This document shows, piece by piece, positions 51,819-60,506 of a DNA stretch of 64,000 bases. Where the stretch lies: positions 19,959 through 83,958 of the forward strand of contig RFGF01000018.1 of the NCBI GenBank assembly GCA_003695915.1. Reading direction: 5' to 3'. The notes beneath the pieces were generated by a model. That model was not told the DNA's origin. It made no database searches and saw only the letters and a program-made list of their open reading frames with translations. Position 1 is the first letter of the stretch, and the number at the start of each line of letters is the position of its first letter. This stretch comes from Nitrospirota bacterium. Its GTDB lineage: Bacteria; Nitrospirota; Nitrospiria; Nitrospirales; UBA8639. The position numbers and the translations under genes were made by a program.

Positions 51819-53558
51819 ATGGAAAGACGCGTCGTTCTCTTTCTCATTCTTTCGTTGTTGATTCTTTTCGGCTACGACTTCTTGCTCAAGAAGTTGGGCT
51901 ATACACCCGTGACTCAACCTCCTAACCTTGATCGTCCCCAAGAAACACCTCCATCTTCTGAGCGAACCAATGAAACCCAGACGCCCCGATTTACCTCATC
52001 TTTGTCGGCTCCCTTTTCTGAAGAGCGAGGTTCAGTGGACCAGGAAATCTTGGAAGAGGTTGAGACTCCTCTCTATCGGGCTGTCTTTTCCAATCGTGGA
52101 GCCCAGCTTCGAAGCTGGCAACTCAAACAATACCTCACCCGTTCACCTGACAATCCGCAACCGATCGAGCTGGTGTATCAAGAAGGTCAATTCCCCGGAC
52201 CATTAACCTTACAAATCTCTGATCCTGAACTCACCGATGTTCTCCAAACGGGATTGTATGACGTTACCCGAGATTTTACCGTCCTTGATCCCCAACACCC
52301 AGTCGGTCATCTGACCTTTTCCTATATTCATCCCGAACGTGCTATTCGAGTCATTAAGGAATTGACCTTTCATCACGATTCCTACGTGGTCGATATTGCC
52401 GTGACTCTCGAAGGGCTTTCCGGAGATCCGGAACTTCTTCTGGGCACCAATTTTGGCATTGTGGAATGGGTGGAAGGCTTTATCGGATTGTTTGGACCGG
52501 CATGGATGATCGATGGTCAATTGGAGAAGGAAGTTCCGGATCCCGAGATCCATCGCTCTGGCGAGCTTCGATGGGGAGCCCTGCAAGATAAATATTTCAT
52601 CGGGGTCATTATTCCAGAACACGCCAACGGATTTTCTGCTCGCAAAGAAGCCGAACGCGTGATTTCAGCCAGCATTCATTTCCCTCCAGTTGAAGAGCAG
52701 GCGCGTTTGGCTATGCGATTGTATGCCGGACCCAAACAATTCGATATCTTACAGAGCTTTCAACTTGGGCTAGAGGATACCATCGATTTTGGCTGGTTCA
52801 TTTATGGAAGTTGGGGCATCGTCAAGGCAGTTGCCAAACCGTTATTTTTCGTCCTCCGTTTTTTGTACGACTACACGCATAATTACGGTTTGGCCATTAT
52901 TCTCCTCACGGTGGGAATCAAACTGCTGTTTGCTCCCTTGCAGTATAAGAGCTACAAAGCCATGCAAGGGATGCAGCATATTCAGCCAAAAGTCGCCGCG
53001 CTCCAAGAAAAATATAAAGACGATCGCGAACGATTGAACCGAGAACTGATCAAACTCTATCGGGAGCACAAGGTCAATCCTGTCGGGGGATGTTTACCAA
53101 TGCTCCTACAGATGCCGGTGTTTGTCGCCTTGTTCAACATCCTCTATATGACCGTCGACCTTCGCCAAGCCCCGTTTATTCTCTGGATCACGGATTTGTC
53201 GGTTAAAGATCCCTATTATGTGCTCCCCATTCTTATGGGCATCTCTATGGTCGTTCAACAGAAAATTATGCCGACGACGATGGACCCAACCCAGGCCAAG
53301 ATGATGATGATTTTGCCCGTATTTTTAACATTCATTTTTATCACTTTCCCCGCGGGGCTGGTGCTGTATTGGTTGACAAACAATGTTTTGACGATCCTTC
53401 AGCAATTTATCACCGATCGCTTTCTCTTGCAGCGTCCCGCACCAACGCCTATTTCCTCTTCCAATGACGGAAAAGTGCCACCTGTCACAGATGGGAAAGA
53501 GCCCTCTCCAAAGAAGACAAAAGGGGTAAAGAAGGAGACCCAAAAACCTCCTGTTTAA
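51819..53558 (+). CDS. yidC: Membrane protein insertase YidC
   Basis: The 579-residue YidC is of the diderm type: an N-terminal membrane helix (VVLFLILSLLILFGYDFLL), a large periplasmic beta domain (about 60-330), then the conserved insertase core with YDYTHNYGLAIILLTVGIKL, LYREHKVNPVGGCLPMLLQM and MDPTQAKMMMILPVFLTFIF. The conserved positively charged residue in the core groove is expected within GIVKAVAKPLFFVLRFLYDY, where no Arg precedes but Lys is present. A Lys-rich C-terminal tail may contact ribosomes. It is followed 5 bp later by mnmE. Confidence 0.95.
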   Translation: MERRVVLFLILSLLILFGYDFLLKKLGYTPVTQPPNLDRPQETPPSSERTNETQTPRFTSSLSAPFSEERGSVDQEILEEVETPLYRAVFSNRGAQLRSWQLKQYLTRSPDNPQPIELVYQEGQFPGPLTLQISDPELTDVLQTGLYDVTRDFTVLDPQHPVGHLTFSYIHPERAIRVIKELTFHHDSYVVDIAVTLEGLSGDPELLLGTNFGIVEWVEGFIGLFGPAWMIDGQLEKEVPDPEIHRSGELRWGALQDKYFIGVIIPEHANGFSARKEAERVISASIHFPPVEEQARLAMRLYAGPKQFDILQSFQLGLEDTIDFGWFIYGSWGIVKAVAKPLFFVLRFLYDYTHNYGLAIILLTVGIKLLFAPLQYKSYKAMQGMQHIQPKVAALQEKYKDDRERLNRELIKLYREHKVNPVGGCLPMLLQMPVFVALFNILYMTVDLRQAPFILWITDLSVKDPYYVLPILMGISMVVQQKIMPTTMDPTQAKMMMILPVFLTFIFITFPAGLVLYWLTNNVLTILQQFITDRFLLQRPAPTPISSSNDGKVPPVTDGKEPSPKKTKGVKKETQKPPV

Positions 53559-53563
53559 GCGCC

Positions 53564-55006
53564 ATGAGCGGAGGCCATCTCGACGACACAATTTGCGCAA
53601 TTGCCACGCCCATGGGTGAGGGAGGGATCGGGATCGTTCGGGTGAGCGGCCCACACGCCATACCTTTTGCAGCTCAAATTGTGGCCTTGCGGAATCGGTG
53701 CGATCTTCATCGAGCGCACAATCACCGCTTATATCTCGGCGACCTTCTGGTGCCGAAAAGGCAACAGCAGACATCGCCCAATCCGTCACCTGAACGTCTC
53801 GATGAGGTACTGGTCGCAGTTATGCGAGGCCCCCGCTCATACACTGGCGAAGATGTGGTGGAGATCCATTGTCATGGCGGTCCGTTGATCTTACAGATGG
53901 CATGTGAGGCTTTGATCCAAGCCGGCGCACGGCTTGCAGAACCAGGGGAATTTACCAAGCGGGCCTTTTTGAATGGACGACTCGATCTTACGCAAGCAGA
54001 AGCGGTCTTGGACACCATTCGCGCAGCGACGACGATCGGCCTCCGCATCGCCCAAGACCAGCTCAAAGGCGAACTGGGCCAACGAATCGCTCGTATGCGC
54101 GAGGAGCTGATCGCTCTTCTTGCGCACTTAGAAGCAGGCATGGACTTTGTAGAGGAAGATGTGTCATTCATTGAAGATAGGGAGATTGACCGAACGCTGG
54201 AACGGGTTCTCGATGAGCTCTCACGATTGCTGGAGACGGCCGACCAAGGGCGCATTATACGAGAGGGTTTGGTCACGGCCATTATCGGTCGACCCAATGT
54301 GGGGAAATCGAGCCTGCTCAATGCTCTTCTTCAAGCCAACCGTGCCATCGTTTCCCATATTCCCGGAACGACCCGAGACACGCTAGAAGAGTGCCTGAAT
54401 ATCAACGGTGTGCTTCTACGACTCGTCGATACAGCTGGACTTCGCGATGCCGCGGATTGTATTGAGCAGGAGGGAATTCGTAGAACCAACGAAGCGGTCC
54501 ACCAGGCTGATTTATTGCTCATAGTCCTCGACGGCTCGCACGCATTGCACCCACAAGATTTGGAGCTGTTGTCGCTGGAACCAGAAAAAAGACGGATTAT
54601 TATCATCAATAAGAGCGATCTCGGCCTCCAGATTTCGGAATCCGAGATTTTCGGACATCTTCGCAATCAGAATTTTTTTTCAGTGCCTCCTCAGCTCGTC
54701 TGCCTATCAGCCAAAACGGGCATGGGGCTCGACATGCTGCGTACATCCATTCAATCCTTGGCGCTGGGCTCTTCTCTCGAGGCACCCCATTCCATCCTTG
54801 TCAGCCGGCTCCGCCATAAGACCGCCTTAATCGAAGCAAAAATTGGACTAGAACAGGCACGCCGAGCTTTAGCGCGCGGGCTCTCCAGCGAATGTCTAGC
54901 GTTAGATATCCGAACGGCATTGACCGCGCTCGGCGAGATCACCGGTGAGGTCAGCACCGAAGATATCCTCGATAAAATCTTTAGTGAATTCTGCATAGGT
55001 AAATAA
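53564..55006 (+). CDS. mnmE: tRNA modification GTPase MnmE
   Basis: The 480-residue protein has an N-terminal folate-binding domain (DTICAIATPMGEGGIGIVRV, and SYTGEDVVEIHCHGG), a helical domain, and an inserted GTPase with G1 GRPNVGKSSLLN near residue 241, G2/G3 GTTRDTLEE and DTAGLRDA, and NKSDL. It ends with the invariant CIGK, whose Cys is essential. With MnmG it makes cmnm5 on wobble U34 of certain tRNAs. mnmG follows 13 bp later. Confidence 0.97.
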   Translation: MSGGHLDDTICAIATPMGEGGIGIVRVSGPHAIPFAAQIVALRNRCDLHRAHNHRLYLGDLLVPKRQQQTSPNPSPERLDEVLVAVMRGPRSYTGEDVVEIHCHGGPLILQMACEALIQAGARLAEPGEFTKRAFLNGRLDLTQAEAVLDTIRAATTIGLRIAQDQLKGELGQRIARMREELIALLAHLEAGMDFVEEDVSFIEDREIDRTLERVLDELSRLLETADQGRIIREGLVTAIIGRPNVGKSSLLNALLQANRAIVSHIPGTTRDTLEECLNINGVLLRLVDTAGLRDAADCIEQEGIRRTNEAVHQADLLLIVLDGSHALHPQDLELLSLEPEKRRIIIINKSDLGLQISESEIFGHLRNQNFFSVPPQLVCLSAKTGMGLDMLRTSIQSLALGSSLEAPHSILVSRLRHKTALIEAKIGLEQARRALARGLSSECLALDIRTALTALGEITGEVSTEDILDKIFSEFCIGK

Positions 55007-55019
55007 GGGGAACACATCC

Positions 55020-56903
55020 ATGGCGCTTCAATGCGATATTGTCGTGGTAGGCGGCGGCCATGCCGGTTGTGAAGCTGCTCTCGCTGCTGCGCGGATGGGA
55101 TGCCGCGTCATTCTCTTAACCATCGATCCGACCAAAATCGCGAGCATGCCTTGCAATCCTGCCGTCGGAGGAATCGGAAAAGGTCATTTAGTCAAAGAAA
55201 TCGATGCCTTAGGCGGCGAGATGGGCGTGAACACCGACAAAGCAGGTATTCAATTTCGGATGTTGAATCGACGCAAGGGGCCGGCGGTGCAAGCTTTGCG
55301 TGTGCAATGCGACAAACGCCTGTACGGGCTTGCCATGCAACGCACCCTGATGCATCAACCTCGTCTCACGATTCTCGCTGGAACCGTGGACCGCATCCTC
55401 ACACACCGCGGGGCTGTCAGTGGTGTTCAGACCGATTCGGGAGAGCGCATTCAAGCCCATTGCGTCGTGTTGACCTCTGGCACATTTTTAAAAGGTCTTC
55501 TGCATATCGGCTTAACGCATGTCCCTGGAGGGCGCGCAGGTGAGCCTTCAGCTGAACATCTTTCGGATTGTATGAAAGATTTTGGGTTTGAAGTCGGACG
55601 GCTGAAGACGGGAACGCCGCCCCGGCTTGATCGGGACACGATTGATTTTCAGGCTATGGAAGAACAGCCGGGTGACGATCCTCCTAAACCCTTTTCTTCT
55701 CGAACCAGAGCCATATCAAATCCTCAGATTTTCTGTTATTTGACCCATACCAATGAACATACCCACCAAATCATTTTAGACAATCTCCATCGCTCTCCTA
55801 TGTATTCAGGCATTATCGAATCCATTGGCCCTCGATATTGTCCCTCTATTGAGGACAAAGTGGTTCGTTTTGCAGATAAGGCTCGCCACCATGTATTTTT
55901 GGAGCCAGAAGAACTCGATTCACGATCGTTTTACCCCAATGGTATTTCCACTAGCCTGCCCGTCGACGTTCAAGAGGCCATGGTGCATAGCATTCGCGGC
56001 CTGGAACGAGCGAAATTTTTGCGCCCCGGCTATGCTATAGAGTATGATTTTTTCCCGCCACATCAATTGCATGAAACATTAGAGACCAAATTGGTAGCCG
56101 GCCTTTTTCACGCTGGACAGATTAACGGCACATCGGGGTATGAAGAAGCCGCCGCACAGGGCTTAATCGCTGGTATTAATGCGGCGCTCAAAGTCAAGAA
56201 TGACCCGCCGCTTATCGTCGATCGGTCGCAGGCTTATATCGGCGTGCTCATCGATGATCTGATCACCAAAGATACACGAGAACCGTATCGCATGTTTACT
56301 TCACGGGCAGAGCATCGGCTCCTATTACGGCAGGACAACGCTGAGGCTCGTCTCATTCACATCGGGTACCGACTCGGACTGGTCTCCGAATCAACGTTCA
56401 CGGCTTTTCAAAGGAAACAAGAACGAATTGAGCAAGAACTAGCTCGCTTGCATCGCACGACGCTCTCACCGGATCGACTTTCCCTCGAAGCGTTCGAAAG
56501 ATTTGGCATCGATCCTCCTCAAAGCCATACGACCTTGGCTCAGTTGCTTCGTCGCCCAGACCTTTTTTATCGCCCGCTTCTCGATTGTATCGGCGACCAT
56601 GGTATCGAGGATGAGGAACTTATCCATGCGATCGAGACGCGCATTAAATACGAAGGCTATATACGCAGGCAGGAACAACAAGTCGCACGATTCCGCAAGC
56701 TCGAAGAACGCAGAATTCCGGAAAATTTCGACTACGATTCAGTCAAAGGGTTTTCAAGTGAGGTGCTTGAAAAGCTTAAAAAAGTAAGGCCCTCTTCGAT
56801 CGGCCAGGCCTCTAGGATTTCTGGTGTCACTCCTGCTGCAATTTCGCTATTACTTGTCGCGCTTGACCGATTCCGTCGCTCTGCAGATTCTCCTGCTGCA
56901 TAA
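55020..56903 (+). CDS. mnmG: tRNA uridine-5-carboxymethylaminomethyl modification enzyme MnmG
   Basis: The 627-residue FAD protein has IVVVGGGHAGCEAALAAARM at the start, NPAVGGIGKGHLVKEIDALG, RRKGPAVQALRVQCDKRLY, and the C-terminal helical domain (YIRRQEQQVARFRKLEERRI) that binds MnmE and tRNA. It is full length. Partner mnmE is immediately upstream. Confidence 0.97.
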   Translation: MALQCDIVVVGGGHAGCEAALAAARMGCRVILLTIDPTKIASMPCNPAVGGIGKGHLVKEIDALGGEMGVNTDKAGIQFRMLNRRKGPAVQALRVQCDKRLYGLAMQRTLMHQPRLTILAGTVDRILTHRGAVSGVQTDSGERIQAHCVVLTSGTFLKGLLHIGLTHVPGGRAGEPSAEHLSDCMKDFGFEVGRLKTGTPPRLDRDTIDFQAMEEQPGDDPPKPFSSRTRAISNPQIFCYLTHTNEHTHQIILDNLHRSPMYSGIIESIGPRYCPSIEDKVVRFADKARHHVFLEPEELDSRSFYPNGISTSLPVDVQEAMVHSIRGLERAKFLRPGYAIEYDFFPPHQLHETLETKLVAGLFHAGQINGTSGYEEAAAQGLIAGINAALKVKNDPPLIVDRSQAYIGVLIDDLITKDTREPYRMFTSRAEHRLLLRQDNAEARLIHIGYRLGLVSESTFTAFQRKQERIEQELARLHRTTLSPDRLSLEAFERFGIDPPQSHTTLAQLLRRPDLFYRPLLDCIGDHGIEDEELIHAIETRIKYEGYIRRQEQQVARFRKLEERRIPENFDYDSVKGFSSEVLEKLKKVRPSSIGQASRISGVTPAAISLLLVALDRFRRSADSPAA

Positions 56904-56953
56904 ATTTTTATGCCGATGCCATTGAACCTTTCGATTGCCATTTTTAATACGAG

Positions 56954-57613
56954 ATGTTCCACGTGGAACATAATGTTTGCGATCATCATATTTCTTTATT
57001 GTTAAAAGAAGGCGCACAGTTTGTCGACTGCACTTTATCGGACGAGCAGCTTTCGCTCTTCACAAATTATTTTCTTCTTTTATGGGAATGGAATAAAAAG
57101 ATCAATCTTACAGGATTAAAATCGCCAGAGGAAATCGTCGCATGCTTATTTATTGATTCCATTGTCCCTTATCGGATCTTTGTCGAGGATCAGGTAGATT
57201 CTATCCTCGACATTGGCAGCGGTGCTGGATTCCCAGGGCTTGCATTAAAAATCATGCTGCCCCATCTTCCCCTCACGCTCCTTGAGCCGCACTTAAAAAA
57301 AGCGGCATTTCTTGACTATCTTATCGGAACGCTTGGCTTTCAATTCGTTACAGTGATTCCAAAACGAATCGAGCAGCTCGCAAAAGAGTCGCCCTTTTTA
57401 TCGGTAACAGCCGTAACCTTCAAGGCAATTTCCCCTTTTTCCATTTTGCCTTTGACAGCTTCTTTCCTGAAAGATGGAGGAAAGTGTTATCTCTGGAGAG
57501 CAAAACCGTTGAGCGAACACCAACATTTGGGCGCGTTTCGTCTCGAGCAAGAGATCCAGTATGCATTACCTTTTGGGTACGGTATGCGAACCCTCTCCAT
57601 CCTTAGGCTTTAA
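56954..57613 (+). CDS. rsmG: 16S rRNA (guanine527-N7)-methyltransferase
   Basis: The 219-residue protein has LLWEWNKKINLTGLKSPEEI and the SAM-binding LDIGSGAGFPGLALKIMLP. It methylates G527 of 16S rRNA. Its first six codons (MFHVEH) coincide with a parS site, a known arrangement where the centromere site doubles as coding sequence. The gene is visibly more AT-rich than its neighbours. The stop is followed one base later by a second parS-like site. Confidence 0.95.
   Translation: MFHVEHNVCDHHISLLLKEGAQFVDCTLSDEQLSLFTNYFLLLWEWNKKINLTGLKSPEEIVACLFIDSIVPYRIFVEDQVDSILDIGSGAGFPGLALKIMLPHLPLTLLEPHLKKAAFLDYLIGTLGFQFVTVIPKRIEQLAKESPFLSVTAVTFKAISPFSILPLTASFLKDGGKCYLWRAKPLSEHQHLGAFRLEQEIQYALPFGYGMRTLSILRL
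56955..56970. promoter_or_regulatory. parS: parS centromere site 1 (within rsmG start)
   Basis: TGTTCCACGTGGAACA is a perfect 16-bp palindrome (18 bp with flanking A/T) matching the parS consensus TGTTNCACGTGNAACA. It overlaps the rsmG start codon, and parA-parB lie 700 bp downstream, so it should be a ParB loading site. Confidence 0.92.
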
Positions 57614-57614
57614 T

Positions 57615-57630
57615 TGTTCCACATGGAACA
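57615..57630. promoter_or_regulatory. parS: parS site 2, one-base variant, before parA
   Basis: TGTTCCACATGGAACA differs from site 1 by A for G in the centre, so the 7-bp arms remain perfect. It lies between the rsmG stop and the parA start and may load ParB weakly or mediate parAB autoregulation. Confidence 0.8.
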
Positions 57631-57650
57631 TTCCTCACGGAGATTCGACA

Positions 57651-58421
57651 TTGGCTAAAATCGTAGCCATCGCTAATCAAAAAGGTGGCGTAGGCAAAAC
57701 CACCACATCCATTAACCTTTCTGCGGCTCTGGCAATTCTTGGCCACTCAGTGCTCCTTGTCGACCTTGATCCTCAAGCAAATGCCACGAGCGGCATGGGC
57801 ATCGAGCAGCCCAAAACCACGGTGTACGATTGCTTCACTGGCCGAATCTCCATCTCCGAAGCAATCATTTCAACCAAGATCAAGGGATTATCGATGATTC
57901 CGTCCAGTGTCGATTTGGTCGGCGTTGAAGTGGAATTGACTGCTGCGCCAAACCGTGAAAGGGTGTTGCGCGATCTCTTGGAGAATCTTGGTGAGAATTT
58001 CGCCTGGATCGTTCTCGACTGCCCTCCAGCCCTGGGACTGATCACCATTAATGCTTTGGTTGCGGCCCATTCTGTCCTGGTCCCCGTTCAATGTGAATAC
58101 TACGCAATGGAAGGCCTGGGGTGGCTGATGAGCAACATGGATCGTATTAGAGAATCGTGGAACCCGTTACTTGAACTAGAAGGCATCGTCTTGACCATGT
58201 ATGATTCGCGGATTAATCTTGCACGCCAAGTTTCCGAAGAAATTCGGTCGTTTTTTCGAGAAAAAGTGTTTCGCACTGTCATTCCACGCAATGTTTCGCT
58301 CGCCGAAGCCCCGAGCTACGGTCAACCTGCGCTCGTGTACAATTCTGCGTCATCTGGAGCACGAGCGTATATGGAGCTAGCAGGAGAATTGCTGAATCAT
58401 GGAAAAACGAGCACTCGGTAA
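57651..58421 (+). CDS. parA: Chromosome partitioning ATPase ParA/Soj
   Basis: About 256 residues from a TTG at 57651 (CGGAG upstream), giving AKIVAIANQKGGVGKTTTSI, the deviant Walker A of ParA/MinD ATPases, then VDLDPQANATSGMG and VLDCPPALGLITINAL. The frame extends upstream through the second parS site but is not conserved. ParA drives origin segregation with ParB. It overlaps parB by 23 bp. Confidence 0.96.
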   Translation: MAKIVAIANQKGGVGKTTTSINLSAALAILGHSVLLVDLDPQANATSGMGIEQPKTTVYDCFTGRISISEAIISTKIKGLSMIPSSVDLVGVEVELTAAPNRERVLRDLLENLGENFAWIVLDCPPALGLITINALVAAHSVLVPVQCEYYAMEGLGWLMSNMDRIRESWNPLLELEGIVLTMYDSRINLARQVSEEIRSFFREKVFRTVIPRNVSLAEAPSYGQPALVYNSASSGARAYMELAGELLNHGKTSTR

Positions 58422-59247
58422 AGGCCTTCAAGCCCTCTTACCAGACAAATCCCTCTCTCAAAGCACCGCTCAGGCCATCCAGCAAATTCCGTTGGATCAA
58501 ATTCTTCCGAATCGCAATCAGCCGCGAAAATTCTTTAGTGAAGACCAATTAGCGGAAATGGCTGCCTCCATCAAACAACATGGCGTCCTCCAACCTATCG
58601 TGATTCGACGGACCGGCGACGGGGCGTATGAACTAATTGCTGGAGAACGACGCGTGCGAGCAGCGAGGCTGGCCGGCCTAACATCAATTCCTGCTCTTGT
58701 CCGCCCTTCCAATGATGAAACGTCTCTTGCCTTAGCCATCATCGAAAATATCCAGCGCTCCGATTTGAATCCCATAGAAGAAGCCAAGGCATATGCGAAA
58801 CTTATTAATGAATTTGGCTTAACGCAAGATCAGGTCGCTAAACGCGTGGGCAAGGAGCGATCTTCGATAGCCAATATCCTTCGATTGGCTTCGCTTCCCC
58901 AAGACATTCAAACTATGCTGGAAACAGGAGCACTCAGTTTAGGCCACGCGAAAGTCCTCTGCGGACTCAAAGATCCTCAAGCCCAACGGCATTTCGCTCG
59001 GCGCATCGTCGATGAGCGTCTTTCTGTTCGCCAAACCGAACGCGCTATCGAAAAGTTCGTGAATAAACGAGCTGGATCGGGTAGAATAGCGTCGCGAGCG
59101 TTTAGCGCTCAGGAGGAGCAACTCCGAAAACGATTGGGCACAAAAACCACCATTGAGTGGGGCACGAAGGGCGGGAAAATCGTGATCCACTTTTTTTCGG
59201 AACAGGAATTAGAGCGAATACTGGAATTGATCACTGGCGAAACATGA
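58399..59247 (+). CDS. parB: Chromosome partitioning protein ParB
   Basis: The 282-residue protein has LGKGLQALLPDK at the N terminus (ParA-activating), QPRKFFSEDQLAEMAASIKQ, the CTP-binding GERRVRAARLAG, ENIQRSDLNPIEEAKAY, the HTH QDQVAKRVGKERSSIANILR that reads parS, and a C-terminal dimerisation segment. Its targets are the parS sites at 56955 and 57615. A nested hairpin with a T-run follows, ending the unit. Confidence 0.97.
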   Translation: MEKRALGKGLQALLPDKSLSQSTAQAIQQIPLDQILPNRNQPRKFFSEDQLAEMAASIKQHGVLQPIVIRRTGDGAYELIAGERRVRAARLAGLTSIPALVRPSNDETSLALAIIENIQRSDLNPIEEAKAYAKLINEFGLTQDQVAKRVGKERSSIANILRLASLPQDIQTMLETGALSLGHAKVLCGLKDPQAQRHFARRIVDERLSVRQTERAIEKFVNKRAGSGRIASRAFSAQEEQLRKRLGTKTTIEWGTKGGKIVIHFFSEQELERILELITGET

Positions 59248-59267
59248 ATCCTCTTGAAGCTGTCACT

Positions 59268-59307
59268 GGGAGATGGAGCCCGGATACTCACTGCTCCCGT
59301 CTTTTTT
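59268..59307 (+). terminator. Probable intrinsic terminator after parB
   Basis: GGGAG (59268-59272) pairs with CTCCC (59294-59298), with an inner GAG/CTC stem, followed by a T-rich tract (CTTTTTT). It marks the end of the rpmH-parB unit; bactofilin genes begin 100 bp later. Confidence 0.55.
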
Positions 59308-59412
59308 GATGAATGAAAGAGACAACAAAGAGCCCGATCTTGTATCATCGCCACAGTTTCACCATTTTTCGTTTTTCAAGAACTCATCTTTTTTATCTAA
59401 GGAGGTTCTGCA

Positions 59413-59889
59413 ATGTTTGGGATGAAAAACAGCGAGTCGGACAATGCCTCGGCAGTCCATCAGACGCCAGGAAAATCTGCAGGAACATCGCTCACTCAAA
59501 ATCCACACGATATCATTGCTTTTGTCGGGTCAGGCGTCTCGTTCAAGGGAACGATTTCTTATAAGGGCACGGTTCGTATTGACGGCCACCTCGATGGGGA
59601 AATTCACACCGACGGCATTCTGATCATCGGCGATCAAGCCGTGATTTCGGCCAAGATCGAAGCGGGATCCATTATTTGCCAAGGTCGCGTTACCGGAGAT
59701 ATCGTAGCCACCGAAAAGGTCAAACTCTTGGCACCGGCGGTTTTCGAAGGCTCCGTTTCAACGCCGGCCCTCTCCATGGATGAGGGCGTCATTTTCAATG
59801 GGACGTGCCGGATGTCATCGGAAAAAACGTTAACCTCAGCAGAAACCTCCTATCTTGAGACGATCGAAGAAACGCTCAAAGTTCGGTAA
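59413..59889 (+). CDS. Bactofilin
   Basis: The 158-residue protein starts after AAGGAGG. The DUF583/bactofilin core runs from about residue 35 to 135: VGSGVSFKGTISYKGTVRID, GEIHTDGILIIGDQAVISAK and SIICQGRVTGDIVATEKVKL, the repeated beta-helix turns that polymerise into filaments without nucleotide. The tails are polar and disordered. A second bactofilin follows 113 bp on. Bactofilins can position ParABS components, so placement beside parAB is suggestive. Confidence 0.93.
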   Translation: MFGMKNSESDNASAVHQTPGKSAGTSLTQNPHDIIAFVGSGVSFKGTISYKGTVRIDGHLDGEIHTDGILIIGDQAVISAKIEAGSIICQGRVTGDIVATEKVKLLAPAVFEGSVSTPALSMDEGVIFNGTCRMSSEKTLTSAETSYLETIEETLKVR

Positions 59890-60002
59890 AAATCTACCGA
59901 GAACATGAAAGAAATAGGCCTCCGCATCTCCAGTAGGGGCGACGGGCATGATCCGAGGCCACCAAACGGCTTGATTCATCGTGGATTGTCCAGGAGGAAA
60001 TC

Positions 60003-60485
60003 ATGTGGGGTGAAAAAGGGAAACCCAAAAAAGAAACTATCTTTGAAGACGAACATTATACCTTTTTAGGGAAGGGCGTCGATTTTAAGGGGCGAGCTCA
60101 GTTCGAAGGCACGGTACGCGTCGACGGACACTTCGAGGGCGAAATCACCACGGACGACACCCTCATTATCGGTGAACACGCCGTGATCAAAGGAACCATC
60201 ACCGGCGGAACGATTATCAGCGGCGGTCGCGTAGAAGGCAACATCACGGCAACAAAAAAAGTACAACTCTTGAGGCCCGCGGTTCTGATTGGCGATATCC
60301 ATGCACCTTCATTTTCCATGGAAGAAGGGGTGTATTTTCATGGCATGTGCGATATGGGCGGGGCCCTCCAAACCGCAGACCAGGAAACACACTCCGACCA
60401 TGCCTCCAACGGCCACAGCGCTTCGCCACGATTTGACATGCTCCAAGAATCCGCAACAGCTCAGGATACATATTTATCATCATAA
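60003..60485 (+). CDS. Bactofilin, second copy
   Basis: The 160-residue paralogue of the preceding protein has LGKGVDFKGRAQFEGTVRVD, GEITTDDTLIIGEHAVIKGT, then TIISGGRVEGNITATKKVQL and SFSMEEGVYFHGMC. Similarity along the core indicates tandem duplication; the termini differ, and here a Ser/His-rich tail of about 40 residues follows the beta-helix. GGAGG precedes the ATG. The two could co-polymerise or have separate partners. Confidence 0.93.
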   Translation: MWGEKGKPKKETIFEDEHYTFLGKGVDFKGRAQFEGTVRVDGHFEGEITTDDTLIIGEHAVIKGTITGGTIISGGRVEGNITATKKVQLLRPAVLIGDIHAPSFSMEEGVYFHGMCDMGGALQTADQETHSDHASNGHSASPRFDMLQESATAQDTYLSS

Positions 60486-60506
60486 CAATTGAGCGCGCAT
60501 ATTGTG

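Noticed and set aside
52789..52860. Possible loss of the conserved core Arg in YidC
   Set aside because: The alignment of this helix by eye is not secure enough to claim a missing residue; the protein otherwise looks normal.
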